A stretch of DNA of 64,000 bases. It comes from Sphingomonas sp. Leaf9 (lineage in GTDB: Bacteria; Pseudomonadota; Alphaproteobacteria; Sphingomonadales; Sphingomonadaceae). The position numbers were made by a program, and so were the translations under genes. The stretch spans positions 558,001 through 622,000 of the forward strand of contig NZ_LMKC01000001.1 in the NCBI RefSeq assembly GCF_001421355.1. Reading direction: 5' to 3'. Positions 43,255-52,074 of this stretch are shown here, one piece after another (position 1 is the first letter of the stretch; each line of letters begins with the position of its first letter). A model generated the notes under the pieces. The model was not told the DNA's origin, made no database searches, and saw only the letters and a program-made list of their open reading frames with translations.

Positions 43255-43998
43255 ATGACGGTCAATCAGGCAACCGGCGGTCACGATACCGCACCTCCCG
43301 CGGACCCGGTGTTCACCGAACACCACCTCGTCCATCGCACCGGGTGGCTGCGCGCCGCCGTCCTTGGCGCGAACGACGGCATCATCTCGGTCTCCAGCCT
43401 GCTGGTCGGCGTCGCGTCGGCGAGCGGCGCGACGCATGGCAGCGTGCTGCTGGCCGGCACGGCGGCGCTGGTCGGCGGGGCGCTGTCGATGGCGGCCGGC
43501 GAATATGTGTCGGTCAGCTCGCAGTCGGACACCGAACGCGCCGACCTGGCGCGCGAGCGGAACGAACTGGCCCGCGCACCCGAACAGGAAACGGCGGAAC
43601 TGGCGGCGATCTACATTTCTCGGGGCGTAACGCCGGAGGTGGCACGGCAGGTCGCGGAACAGATGATGGCGCATGACGCGCTCGGCGCCCATGCCCGCGA
43701 CGAACTCGGCCTCAGCGACGATCTGGCGGCACGCCCGGTGCAGGCGGCGTTGTCCTCGGCGGCGGCGTTCACGGTCGGCGCCGTCGTGCCCGTACTGATC
43801 GCCGCGATCGTCCCGCGCGATATCGTCAGTGTCGCGGTGTCGGTGGCGGCGTTCGTGCTGCTCGCCGTACTGGGCGTGCTGGGCGCGAAGGCGGGCGGTG
43901 CGCGCGTGCTGCCGGCCGTTGTCCGCGTCACCTTCTGGGGCGCGATCGCGATGGGCGTGACCGGCGCGATCGGCCATGTGTTCGGGACGGCGATATGA
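43255..43998 (+). CDS. VIT1/CCC1 family membrane transporter
   Basis: 247 residues. The N-terminus is HHLVHRTGWLRAAVLGANDGIISVSSLLVGVASA, the family's TM1 signature, then ALVGGALSMAAGEYVSVSSQSDTERADLARERNELA. A helical cytoplasmic domain (AAIYISRGVTPEVARQVAEQMM) is followed by three more membrane segments. In plants and yeast these proteins move Fe2+ or Mn2+ into vacuoles; bacterial members have unknown direction and substrate. ATG 43255 with GGGGGAAC upstream is preferred to 43189. It converges with the methyltransferase. Confidence 0.93.
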   Translation: MTVNQATGGHDTAPPADPVFTEHHLVHRTGWLRAAVLGANDGIISVSSLLVGVASASGATHGSVLLAGTAALVGGALSMAAGEYVSVSSQSDTERADLARERNELARAPEQETAELAAIYISRGVTPEVARQVAEQMMAHDALGAHARDELGLSDDLAARPVQAALSSAAAFTVGAVVPVLIAAIVPRDIVSVAVSVAAFVLLAVLGVLGAKAGGARVLPAVVRVTFWGAIAMGVTGAIGHVFGTAI

Positions 43999-44034
43999 TG
44001 GCTGGCCGCTTGGCGGTGCCGTGGCTCCGGTTGC

Positions 44035-44682
44035 TTACGGAGAGGCGGTCGCTGTCTTTGCCAGGGTGACCGACAGGACGAACCCGCCGGCGCCCAGCGT
44101 CGTGATCGGTTCCAGCCGCGGGGGCGGCCCGTCGGGTGCGATGGCGGTGGCGAGCGCGAGCAGCGCCGCCGCATCGTACAGCCGGTGCGTCGCCGCCTTA
44201 TCCATGCCCCAGCGGGTCATCGTCGCCGCATCGGTGACGTAGGCGACGAAGCGGCCACCGGGGCGCAGCACCCGGCGCACCTCGCCGATGATCTCCCTGG
44301 GCCGATGCCAGAAATACAGCGTGTTGACCGCCAGCACCGCATCGACGCTGCCGCCGATGATCGGCAGGGCGGCGAAATCGCCCTGATGCGCGACCACCCG
44401 CCCGGCGTCGATGTCGGGGCGGAAGCGACGCCGGATCGTCGCGACCATCAGCGGCGCATGATCGATCGCGGTCACCCGCGCGCCCGCACGCAGCAATCGC
44501 GCGGTCCCCGCCCCGGTGCCTGCACCAAGGTCGAGGACATGCTCGCCCACACGCGGCGCCAGTGCGGCGATGCTGTGGCGAAGCGGCTTGCGGTTGGCGA
44601 TATCCATCAGGCCACCGACCAGCCGCCCGGTCAGGCCGCTGGGCGCGGCCAGTTGCCGCGCCAGCCCGGTCGGATCAGCCAC
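44035..44682 (-). CDS. class I SAM-dependent methyltransferase
   Basis: 215 residues from a GTG. The SAM-binding motif I is HVLDLGAGTGAGTARLL (about residues 48-64), motif II GRVVAHQGDFAALPI and motif IV VDAVLAVNTLYFWHRPREIIGEVRRVLRPGGRFVAYV follow, typical of UbiE/COQ5-like enzymes. The GTG start overlaps the TPR gene's stop by eight bases, so it is the last gene of the five-gene overlapping operon. Methyl acceptor unknown. Confidence 0.85.
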   Translation of the reverse strand: MADPTGLARQLAAPSGLTGRLVGGLMDIANRKPLRHSIAALAPRVGEHVLDLGAGTGAGTARLLRAGARVTAIDHAPLMVATIRRRFRPDIDAGRVVAHQGDFAALPIIGGSVDAVLAVNTLYFWHRPREIIGEVRRVLRPGGRFVAYVTDAATMTRWGMDKAATHRLYDAAALLALATAIAPDGPPPRLEPITTLGAGGFVLSVTLAKTATASP

Positions 44683-45325
44683 CGTGATCGATCTTGGCCA
44701 GCAGGTCGCGGATTTCGGCGCGACGGCCCGCGTCCCATACCGGGCGGCTCCGGTCGACCGGCGCGTTCAGTGCGCGGTGCAGGAAATCCTTTGCCCTGGC
44801 CTTTTCCCCTATCGAATTAAGGAAGTCGCCATAGAAGAAGTTGTTGTCCATCCCCTTGGGGTCCTGCACCAGCGCCTGCTGGAAGAACGTCTTGGCACGC
44901 TTGGCATTGCCGAAACCTATCGGGAAGCCGGGCACGCGGTAATAGAGTACGCCCAGGCTCATTGCCGCACCGCCATCGGCGACGTTCGGATCGATCGCAT
45001 AGGCCTTGCCCAGGATATCGCGCGCGCGGGTGGCGAGGCCCAGCTGCTTGAACACGCTGGCGCGTGCCGCCTCTTCGCTGACCACGATCCCTTCCCACAA
45101 TAACGGTTCGGCATGGCCGGGATAGCGCGCGACGACCTGCGCGGCGCGGGTCTCCAGCGCGGCGAGCTGGCGATACTGGTCGTCACGGTTGGGCACTTCG
45201 TAGCGGATATGCGCCCATTGGTCGTTGATCCGCTTCACGGCGGCATCCATCACCGGGTCGGTGCTGGCCAAGGCGGGAACCGCGACGACGGAGGCGACGA
45301 CGGCGGCAAGCAGAGGACGGATCAT
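44675..45325 (-). CDS. periplasmic TPR-like protein
   Basis: 216 residues. The signal peptide is MIRPLLAAVVASVVAVPALA. Helical repeats follow: EPLLWEGIVVSEEAARAS, RARDILGKAYAIDPN, AMSLGVLYYRVPGFPIGFGNAKRAKTFFQQALVQDPKGMDNNFFYGDFL. The RVPGFPIGFG element with the FYGDFL repeat also occurs in the periplasmic TRAP-associated TPR proteins I know of, but I cannot assign the family firmly. ATG overlaps the SDR stop (ATGA). It would be the only exported product of the five-gene unit and could be a scaffold for the product's transfer. Confidence 0.8.
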   Translation of the reverse strand: MIRPLLAAVVASVVAVPALASTDPVMDAAVKRINDQWAHIRYEVPNRDDQYRQLAALETRAAQVVARYPGHAEPLLWEGIVVSEEAARASVFKQLGLATRARDILGKAYAIDPNVADGGAAMSLGVLYYRVPGFPIGFGNAKRAKTFFQQALVQDPKGMDNNFFYGDFLNSIGEKARAKDFLHRALNAPVDRSRPVWDAGRRAEIRDLLAKIDHGG

Positions 45326-46101
45326 CGGGATACTCCTTCGGTAACGGGGGACAGCAGGGCACGGGCGGCGGCGATCTGGCCGCGCAGCCCATGGTCGATC
45401 AGGCGCGGGGCGAGTGCGTTCAGGTGGGAAAAGACCCGCTCCATCCCGCCGATCGCAACATCGCCCGCGCCGCGTTCGATCGCGGCGACGATGCGGTCGG
45501 CGATCGCTTCGGGCCGGTCGGCGCGCATCCGCGTGGCGTCCATGAACGCGCGGATCTGCGGCGTGTTGAGCGGGGTGTTGACCGCGCGCGGCGCGACATG
45601 GGTGACGGTGATGCCGCTACCCGCAACCTCGCGGCGCAGCGCCTGGCTGAACGCCTTCAACCCCGCCTTCGCACTCGAATAGGCGGTGAAGAACGGATAG
45701 GGCACCGCCCCCATCATCGACCCGATATTGACGATGCCGCCCGCGCCCCGCGCCCGCATCTGCGGCACCAGCGCGGCGGAAAGGATGGCGGGCGCGACGA
45801 GGTTGACCGCAAAGCCGGTGGCGATCCGGGTCACGCCCTGTTCGTCGATCGCCCCGAAATATTGCAGCCCGGCGGCGTTGACGAGGATATCGATCCGCCG
45901 CCCGGCCAGCGCCGCCGCAAAGCTGTCTAGCGCGGCCATGTCCGACAGGTCGACCGTCGCACTCTCATCGCACGCGGGCGATATGGCACGGTCGATGCCC
46001 AGCACCTGCGCACCCTTCGCGCGGAACCGGTCGGCGAGCAGTCCGCCCAGCCCCCCGGCCGCCCCGGTCAGCGCGACCCGTGCGCCGTCAAGTCGCTGCA
46101 C
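45322..46101 (-). CDS. short-chain dehydrogenase/reductase
   Basis: 259 residues from a GTG. Classical SDR: cofactor motif TGAAGGLG (residues 12-19), NAAG (75-78), catalytic Ser128 (NIGS), and YSSAK with Tyr141 and Lys145. It acts on an unknown alcohol or carbonyl with NAD(P)H; the D37 after IDR argues for NAD. It overlaps the ligase-HDO gene by 14 bases and the TPR gene by 4, so it belongs to the operon. Confidence 0.9.
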   Translation of the reverse strand: MQRLDGARVALTGAAGGLGGLLADRFRAKGAQVLGIDRAISPACDESATVDLSDMAALDSFAAALAGRRIDILVNAAGLQYFGAIDEQGVTRIATGFAVNLVAPAILSAALVPQMRARGAGGIVNIGSMMGAVPYPFFTAYSSAKAGLKAFSQALRREVAGSGITVTHVAPRAVNTPLNTPQIRAFMDATRMRADRPEAIADRIVAAIERGAGDVAIGGMERVFSHLNALAPRLIDHGLRGQIAAARALLSPVTEGVSR

Positions 46102-48166
46102 GGGTGTCCTCCAGCTCGATCCCGGCGAACACCCCCCCGAACAGGCCGAACATGTCGCGCGCCATCGCGATGATCGCCGCCTGATCGGCCGGGTCGTCGA
46201 TGCGGTTCATCAGCTTTTCGAAAAAGACCATGTGATCCTGGTCGAGCGCGCCGTGCGACGTCAGATAGCGGAACGCGTTGTCCGGCAGGCCCAGCGTCGA
46301 CTGCACGGCACTCGCGCCGTGCGTCGCCAGCGCGATGCTGGTCCCCTCCAGCACGAACACCATGCCGAAGAACGCCGCCGGATTACCCTCGCGGATGGTG
46401 CGATAGGCGTGCTCGACCATGGCGCGGGTGGCCGGGGCCGGCTCGCTTGCCGCCGCCGCCGCGCGGTCGCCACCGGCGGCGGCGATATCGTCGAGGATCC
46501 AGTGTTCGTGGCCGGTTTCCTCCTCGATATACTCGTCCAGCGCCTCGACCAGCATCGGCCGGTCGACCAGGCGCGCGCGCGCTTCCTGCATCAACAGCAC
46601 GGTGTGGCTGACATGATGATAGGCCTGCGTCAGATAGGCGATGTAGTCGGCGCGGCTGATCCGGCCGGTCAGGCCCGCCTGCAATTGCGGCGTCATCGCG
46701 AACCGTGCCTGCGCCTCGCGAGTTTCGGCGACCAGGCGGTGGAAGAAAGGCTGGGTCATCAAAGGCTCCTCATCGGGATAGGCGGCATGGATCGCGGCAC
46801 GGCGCAGCCGGCCATTGCTGGTCAGCAGGCCGCTGGCCGGGGTGAAGGGCGGCACGACGCGGAAGGCGCCGATCCGGGCATAGGCGGGCAGCGCACCGTT
46901 GGCGGCGGCAACGGCGGCGGCGACTTCCGCATCGGGGCTGGCCGGTACGATCAGCGCGTCGAGTTCGGCACGCCCCTCCCCCCGGACCAGCACCTGCCGG
47001 ATCGCGGGCTGCATCAGCAACACGCCCTCGACCCATTCCGGCGCGATGTTGCGGCCATGGCTGGTAACGATCAGCGCGGATTTGCGCCCTTCGATCCACA
47101 GCCGTCCGGCATCGTCGATCCGGCCGATATCGCCGGTCGCCAGCGGCCCGGCGGCGCGCGGTGCGCCGACCGTGCCAAGGAAGAGCGGCCCGTCGATCAG
47201 GACCTCGCCATCGTCGGCGAGGCGGATAGTGTTCGACCCGATACTGCGCCCGACGCTGCCGGGCGCCGTGCCGTCGTCCAGCGAGACGACCGATCCGCAT
47301 TCGGTCAGGCCGTATCCCTGCCGAACCGGCAGGCCGATGGCGGTCGCGGCGGCGAGCAGTGCATCGGGCACCCGCGCGCCGCCGACCGCGACCAATGTCA
47401 GCGCGGGGAGCCGTTCCCCGGTCGCGAACAGTGTCTTGACCAGCAGGCCGAGCAGCTCGGGCACGAGGATCAACGAAGTAATCCCCCGCCCGACGATCGC
47501 GCGCACCAGCGCGGCCCCGTCCGGGCGGAACGGATCGCCCATGCCGATCGCCGCCTGCGGCTGCGCGACATAGGTCCCGCCGGCAAGGATCGTCGCATAG
47601 AAGCCGGCGACATTCTCCAGCAGGATACCCGGCGGCAGTACCGGCAGGTGGCGGCCGGCGTGATGCGTGCCGAGATGCTCGACCACCGCGCCTGCGACGC
47701 CGCACAGATGCTCACGCGACAGGCAGACGCCCTTGGGCGCGCCGGTCGAACCGGAGGTGAAGGTGATCCGCGCCGTACCCTCGGGCAACGCGACCGCCGG
47801 CCCGGTCAGGTCGCGGGTCGCGACCCGCAGTTCGCTACCCCACAGCGTCACCGGCCCGCTCAACAACGCCTGCGCGCCCGCGCTCTCCAGCGCATGGTCC
47901 TCCTGCGCGGTCGTGAAGAACGGCGGCAGCGGCAGCGAAACGCAGCCCGCCTCGATCAGCGCCAGGTCGAGCAGGCACGCGTCGGCACCATGGTCGATCC
48001 GCGTCGCGACCGGACGCCCGCCGGGAAAGCGCGCGGCGAGCGTCGCGGCCAGCACCGGGATCAACCGCGCCAGATCGGCCCAGCTGTAGCGGGTGTCACC
48101 ATCGATCGCGATTGCGTCGGGCATCGCGGCGGCATGGGCGTCGATCGCCCGCAGCAGCGGCGTCAT
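46088..48166 (-). CDS. fusion of an AMP-binding adenylate-forming domain with a heme-oxygenase-like diiron (HDO-type) domain
   Basis: 692 residues. Residues 1-465 are an ANL-superfamily adenylating domain: P-loop TSGSTGAPKG (137-146), YGLTE (285-289), TGDIGRI (344-350). The end motif that normally carries the catalytic lysine reads LLTSNGRLRR, with Arg at 453 where Lys is usual. Residues 471-692 are a helical domain like iron-containing redox enzymes of the heme-oxygenase-like oxidase superfamily. It has HHVSHT (517-522), EEETGHEH (548-555), VLEGTS (605-610) and SHGALDQDH (637-645), which offer the usual Glu/His/Asp diiron ligands. An acid would be activated and then oxidised or cleaved by the second domain. 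Start ATG overlaps the preceding gene by four bases. Product unknown. Confidence 0.85.
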   Translation of the reverse strand: MTPLLRAIDAHAAAMPDAIAIDGDTRYSWADLARLIPVLAATLAARFPGGRPVATRIDHGADACLLDLALIEAGCVSLPLPPFFTTAQEDHALESAGAQALLSGPVTLWGSELRVATRDLTGPAVALPEGTARITFTSGSTGAPKGVCLSREHLCGVAGAVVEHLGTHHAGRHLPVLPPGILLENVAGFYATILAGGTYVAQPQAAIGMGDPFRPDGAALVRAIVGRGITSLILVPELLGLLVKTLFATGERLPALTLVAVGGARVPDALLAAATAIGLPVRQGYGLTECGSVVSLDDGTAPGSVGRSIGSNTIRLADDGEVLIDGPLFLGTVGAPRAAGPLATGDIGRIDDAGRLWIEGRKSALIVTSHGRNIAPEWVEGVLLMQPAIRQVLVRGEGRAELDALIVPASPDAEVAAAVAAANGALPAYARIGAFRVVPPFTPASGLLTSNGRLRRAAIHAAYPDEEPLMTQPFFHRLVAETREAQARFAMTPQLQAGLTGRISRADYIAYLTQAYHHVSHTVLLMQEARARLVDRPMLVEALDEYIEEETGHEHWILDDIAAAGGDRAAAAASEPAPATRAMVEHAYRTIREGNPAAFFGMVFVLEGTSIALATHGASAVQSTLGLPDNAFRYLTSHGALDQDHMVFFEKLMNRIDDPADQAAIIAMARDMFGLFGGVFAGIELEDTRAAT

Positions 48167-48693
48167 GCGCCCGTCTCCCCGAACAGCACCCGGCGACAGG
48201 CGGCGATCTCCCCGGCGCAGACCATCGGGTCGGCATCGTAATAACGCCCCCAGCTATCCGCCGCCGCGCCGAGCGCTGCGGCATGGGCCGGTGCGATCGT
48301 CACGATCGGCAGCGACAGCCGCGCGAACATCGCCCGCAGCGGCGCGGTCAGCACCGCGACCGCGACGTCCAGCTGCCCGTCGAGCGCCGCCGCCGCCTCG
48401 CGCCACAGCCCGATCGTCGCCGCCGCCCGCGAAGAGGCATGATCGCCCAGCTCCACCACCCGGCACCGCGGCACCGGCCGCCCGAACGCACGGGTCAGCA
48501 GGGTTTCGACCGGTTCGGCCAGATAGCGTTCGAGGAACAGCGGCCCATCCGCCGCCGACCGCATCCCGATCGCGGCGAGCGGCACGTCGGGCGCGCCCAT
48601 GGTCAGGTAACGGGGATAATCGGCCGACGGGGCCGCGCCATGGCATTCGAAATATCGGCGCTCGATCAACGAGCGTAACGCGCTTTGGTACAT
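48163..48693 (-). CDS. thermostable hemolysin family protein (GNAT/acyltransferase-like)
   Basis: 176 residues from ATG 48693, with GGGAGGACCGGA directly before it. Family features: LFLERYLAEPVETLL (51-65), CRVVELGDHASSRAAATI (77-94), and the near-invariant WGRYYDADPMVCAGEI (148-163). The family was named for the delta-VPH hemolysin of Vibrio parahaemolyticus; members are related to the GNAT/autoinducer-synthase fold, so an acyltransferase is more likely than a toxin in this context (inference). There is no signal peptide. It opens the five-gene overlapping unit, 61 bases after the STN receptor. Confidence 0.82.
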   Translation of the reverse strand: MYQSALRSLIERRYFECHGAAPSADYPRYLTMGAPDVPLAAIGMRSAADGPLFLERYLAEPVETLLTRAFGRPVPRCRVVELGDHASSRAAATIGLWREAAAALDGQLDVAVAVLTAPLRAMFARLSLPIVTIAPAHAAALGAAADSWGRYYDADPMVCAGEIAACRRVLFGETGA

Positions 48694-48754
48694 TCCGGTC
48701 CTCCCGAATGCACCCAAGACGCCGGGCGGGCGGCGCTACCCTACCTGCCCCCCG

Positions 48755-51142
48755 TCAAAAATTTCGCCTGAGCGACAGCGAGAGGGTTCGCGGCCTGAGC
48801 GGCGTGCGCTGATCGCTGGCGGCGGCGGTAAAGGGGTTGCCAAAGGCGAAGCTGTCGGCACGACTGTCGGTCAAATTGTCGAGGTCCCACCGCCATGCCC
48901 AGTTCCCCCGGCGCGCGCCGAACGCCGCGCCCAGCAGCAGATTGCCCTCGGTCTCGCGAACGACCAGCGGATCGGGGTTCAGCCGCGCATCGCCGACGAA
49001 GCGTGCCCGCAGCACGCCCGACCAGTGCCATCCGGCCCGCTCCCGCGTCACCGTCAGCTCGGCATGGCCGGCAAGGTCGGGGACGACCGGCAGGCGGCGG
49101 TCGACCGGATCGACGCCGCCGGTCCCGGCGACGATCCGCGCATGCTGCGCCAGCATCCCGGCGGTCAGCACGATGCCGCGCCACGGCGTCCACCCGATAC
49201 TGACATCCGCCCCGACATTGCGCGCCTCGCCGATGTTGCGGGTGGATACCAGCCCGTCCGCCGCCAGCATGTCCGCCTGCACGTCCGACCAGCGCGAGGC
49301 GAACAGCACCCCGTCCAGCGTCCAGCCACCGTGCCCGCGCCAGCGCAGGCCCAGATCGGCCTCGCGCAACGTATCGGCGCGGTATGGTGCCACCGCGACC
49401 TGCCCGTCGGGCGCCTGCACACCGCCGGGACGCAGCGCGGAGGCATAGCGGGCATAGACCAGCGTCGCTGGCGTCGGCTTCCACGACCGCGACGCGCTGG
49501 GACTGGCCCGCATGATCCGGTCGGCATAGCTCCCCTCGCCCGCCTGCCGGTCGTCGTCGCGCCGCCGGTCGTCGATCGCCGAGCGAAAGACCCGCAGGCC
49601 GAGCGTGCCCGACAGCGTGGCCGACGCATGGCCGGTCACCTCGCCAAAGACCGCCTGTTCGTCGACCTGCCGTTCAAACCGCAGGATCGGGATCGTCGCG
49701 GCAGCCGGATCGCCGGGGATCAGCGTTCCCGTCGCCCGGGTCCCGGCATCGAGCAACGAGACCCCGGCCACCCAGTCCAGCCCCGCCATCGTCCCCGCCA
49801 GCCGCGCCTCGGTCGACCGGACGCCATAGCGCCGCGCATCGCCATATTGGACCGGCCCCACCGCACCCAGCACCGCCGCCTTGGCCGATGCGTCATAGGT
49901 CGCCTGCAATTGCTGCCACGTCGCGCCGGCCGTCAGCGTGAGCGTCGCCGCGCCGACCGGACCGATCGCGGTCGCGCCGATCGCCGCGAAATCGGTATCC
50001 TGCGGTTCGGACAAACGCACCGCGCGGCGCAGCGTCGCGCCACCCTCGACATATTGGCTGTCGCGCACGAACGCATATTGCAACGTGCCGTCGACCTCCA
50101 GCGACCATCCGGCCGCCGTGCCGCGCACCGCCAGCCGCCCGCCGGTGGTGCGCCCGTGATTGATCCCGCGCCGGCCGCCCTGGTCGATCCAGCCCGCCTG
50201 CCCGATATCATAGGCGACCGCGCGCACCGCCAGCCGGTCGGCAACCAGCGGCACGTTCGCCACCGCCTGCACCGCACCCGCTGCGCGTATCCCGGCGGTC
50301 AGGCTGCCCTGCACGTCGACCCAGCCGGCGGCGGTCGCATCGGGCGCGGCGGGCACCATGCGGTACACCCCGCCCAGCGCGCCGGTACCGTAGAGCGGCC
50401 CCTGCGGCCCCTTCAGCACCTCGACCTGTTGCATGTCGACCAGCCGCAGGTCGGGATCGGGCGCGTCATAGGTCGCGCGTACATCGCCCAGATACACCGA
50501 CACGCTCGACTGGGCGAAACCGTCGAACGGCCCGTCGGCGACACCGCGCACGAACAGCCGGTCGCGCCCCGCGCCCAGATTGGTCGTGAATAAGCCGTTG
50601 ACCGTCGTCGCCAGCGCGCCGGTATCGGGTGCCGACCCCAGCAGCCCCAGCCGCTCGCGCCCCGCAATCTCGACCGACACCGGCGCGTCGGCCAGCCGCT
50701 GCGGCACCTTGACGGCGGTCACGACGATCTCGGCCGTCCCGTCATCGGCCGGTATGGGGGGCGAAGGCGGCGCGACCCGCGCGGGCCGGCGCGGGGGCGG
50801 CGGGGGCGTGGCGTCCCGTTCGCTCCGCCAGATCGCAGGGCCGACCCGCCGGGCCCGCCACCCGCTATGCGCCAGCAACCGTGCCAGCGCGCGCGCGACC
50901 GGCATCCGCCCGCGAACGGTGGGGGCGACGCCCGGCACCGGCCCGGTCGCCGACCCGATCGACACCCCCGCCTGCCGCGCGAGCAGGGTCAGCGACGTGG
51001 CGATCGGCCCGGCGGGCAGGTCGATAGCGACTGCCGGAGCCTGTGCCTCAGCGGGCAGGCTCCAGCCGCACGCCATCGGGATCGCGCACGACACGCAGGT
51101 CGAGGATCGCCGCCACCTGTTCCACCAGCTTCGATCCGTCAC
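48755..51142 (-). CDS. TonB-dependent receptor with N-terminal STN signalling domain (FecA/FpvA-type)
   Basis: 795 residues from GTG 51142. A secretin/TonB short N-terminal (STN) domain spans about residues 37-100 (AIDLPAGPIATSLTLLARQAGVSIGS, RALARLLAHSGWRARR). A proline-rich linker precedes the plug (AEIVVTAVKVPQRLADAPVSVEIAG...VEVLKGPQGPLYGTGALGGVYRMVP) and barrel, ending LSLSLRRNF. STN domains contact FecR-type anti-sigma proteins. The start is uncertain: GTG 51142 overlaps fecR by 95 bases but gives a signal-peptide-like N-terminus cleaved after AEAQA; ATG 51076 overlaps less but leaves almost none. It is not a siderophore receptor by plug sequence, so its ligand is open. Confidence 0.9.
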   Translation of the reverse strand: MTDRSWWNRWRRSSTCVSCAIPMACGWSLPAEAQAPAVAIDLPAGPIATSLTLLARQAGVSIGSATGPVPGVAPTVRGRMPVARALARLLAHSGWRARRVGPAIWRSERDATPPPPPRRPARVAPPSPPIPADDGTAEIVVTAVKVPQRLADAPVSVEIAGRERLGLLGSAPDTGALATTVNGLFTTNLGAGRDRLFVRGVADGPFDGFAQSSVSVYLGDVRATYDAPDPDLRLVDMQQVEVLKGPQGPLYGTGALGGVYRMVPAAPDATAAGWVDVQGSLTAGIRAAGAVQAVANVPLVADRLAVRAVAYDIGQAGWIDQGGRRGINHGRTTGGRLAVRGTAAGWSLEVDGTLQYAFVRDSQYVEGGATLRRAVRLSEPQDTDFAAIGATAIGPVGAATLTLTAGATWQQLQATYDASAKAAVLGAVGPVQYGDARRYGVRSTEARLAGTMAGLDWVAGVSLLDAGTRATGTLIPGDPAAATIPILRFERQVDEQAVFGEVTGHASATLSGTLGLRVFRSAIDDRRRDDDRQAGEGSYADRIMRASPSASRSWKPTPATLVYARYASALRPGGVQAPDGQVAVAPYRADTLREADLGLRWRGHGGWTLDGVLFASRWSDVQADMLAADGLVSTRNIGEARNVGADVSIGWTPWRGIVLTAGMLAQHARIVAGTGGVDPVDRRLPVVPDLAGHAELTVTRERAGWHWSGVLRARFVGDARLNPDPLVVRETEGNLLLGAAFGARRGNWAWRWDLDNLTDSRADSFAFGNPFTAAASDQRTPLRPRTLSLSLRRNF

Positions 51143-51989
51143 CGACCGTCAACGCCCCCGAAAAACGCCGGTCGGCTATGGAAGGCGCGACGCGGATACC
51201 CGCACCCGCATATCGGGACAGATCGACCGCGACCAGCGCCAGTGGCGTGTCGCTGTAGCTGAGCGTGCCGCCGCGCCAGCCGCCGATGTCGGCCGGGTCG
51301 GCGCGCCCCTGTGCCACGCGTCCGTCGATCAGCGACAGGCGCTGCCCGGCGGCGACGGTGCGGGGGGTGGCGAGCGCCCCGGCCGCAACCGCCACCTGCC
51401 CCTCGGCCACCGCCACCTGCGCGACGCCGCGCCCGTCGGTCGACACGTCGAACCGCGTGCCGATATCGCGAATCTCGACCGGGCCGGCAGCGATGGCGAG
51501 GGCGCGGTCCTCGCGGTGCGCGACGTCGAAATAGGCCGCGCCCTGCAGCGCCAGCTGCTGCGACCCGCCGCGCGCGGTCAGGCGGCTGTGTGGCGCGATC
51601 GTCACGCGCACCCCCTCGCCCACATCCACCGCCTGCGCGGTCGCGCCGGTCTGCCACATGCGGCCGTCGGGCGTGCGGGTCGGCAGGCCGATCGTCAGCG
51701 CAAGCGCGGCCGCCGCCACCGCCAGGGTGCCACCGATCACCGGCCAGCGCCGCCGGGCAGGTACAGGCGGCGCGACATCGACGTCCGCCGCCATGTCGTT
51801 CGCGGGCAGCAGCGCGCGGATCGCGGGGGCCTGTGCCGCGATATCGTCGTCGAGCAACGCCAGCCGGTCGAACGCCGCGCCGTGGCGCGGGTCCGCCTCC
51901 AGCCACGCAGTGAAGCCGTCCCAGTCCATGTCGTCGGCATCCTGCACGGCGAACCAGCGCGCCGCCGCCGCGTCGATCGTCTCGCTCAT
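51048..51989 (-). CDS. FecR-family anti-sigma factor
   Basis: 313 residues. A cytoplasmic N-terminal domain (ARWFAVQDADDMDWDGFTAWLEADPRHGAAFDRL) binds the sigma factor. One membrane segment lies near residues 85-105 (WPVIGGTLAVAAAALALTIGL). The periplasmic FecR domain (GVRVTIAPHSRLTARG...GPVEIRDIGTRFDV) and a C-terminal DUF4974-like part (IRVAPSIADRRFSGALTVGDGSKLVEQVAAIL) follow. ATG 51989 is preferred to the 10-codon longer start because it begins the conserved domain. It sits between the FecI and receptor genes, the usual order. Confidence 0.94.
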   Translation of the reverse strand: MSETIDAAAARWFAVQDADDMDWDGFTAWLEADPRHGAAFDRLALLDDDIAAQAPAIRALLPANDMAADVDVAPPVPARRRWPVIGGTLAVAAAALALTIGLPTRTPDGRMWQTGATAQAVDVGEGVRVTIAPHSRLTARGGSQQLALQGAAYFDVAHREDRALAIAAGPVEIRDIGTRFDVSTDGRGVAQVAVAEGQVAVAAGALATPRTVAAGQRLSLIDGRVAQGRADPADIGGWRGGTLSYSDTPLALVAVDLSRYAGAGIRVAPSIADRRFSGALTVGDGSKLVEQVAAILDLRVVRDPDGVRLEPAR

Positions 51990-52074
51990 GCCGTTCCCAT
52001 CCTTGCACGCGCAGGCCACCGCGATCCCCGTCGCACGGGCCTGTCATATCCGAAAAGACGCCGCGCTGCGCCCA

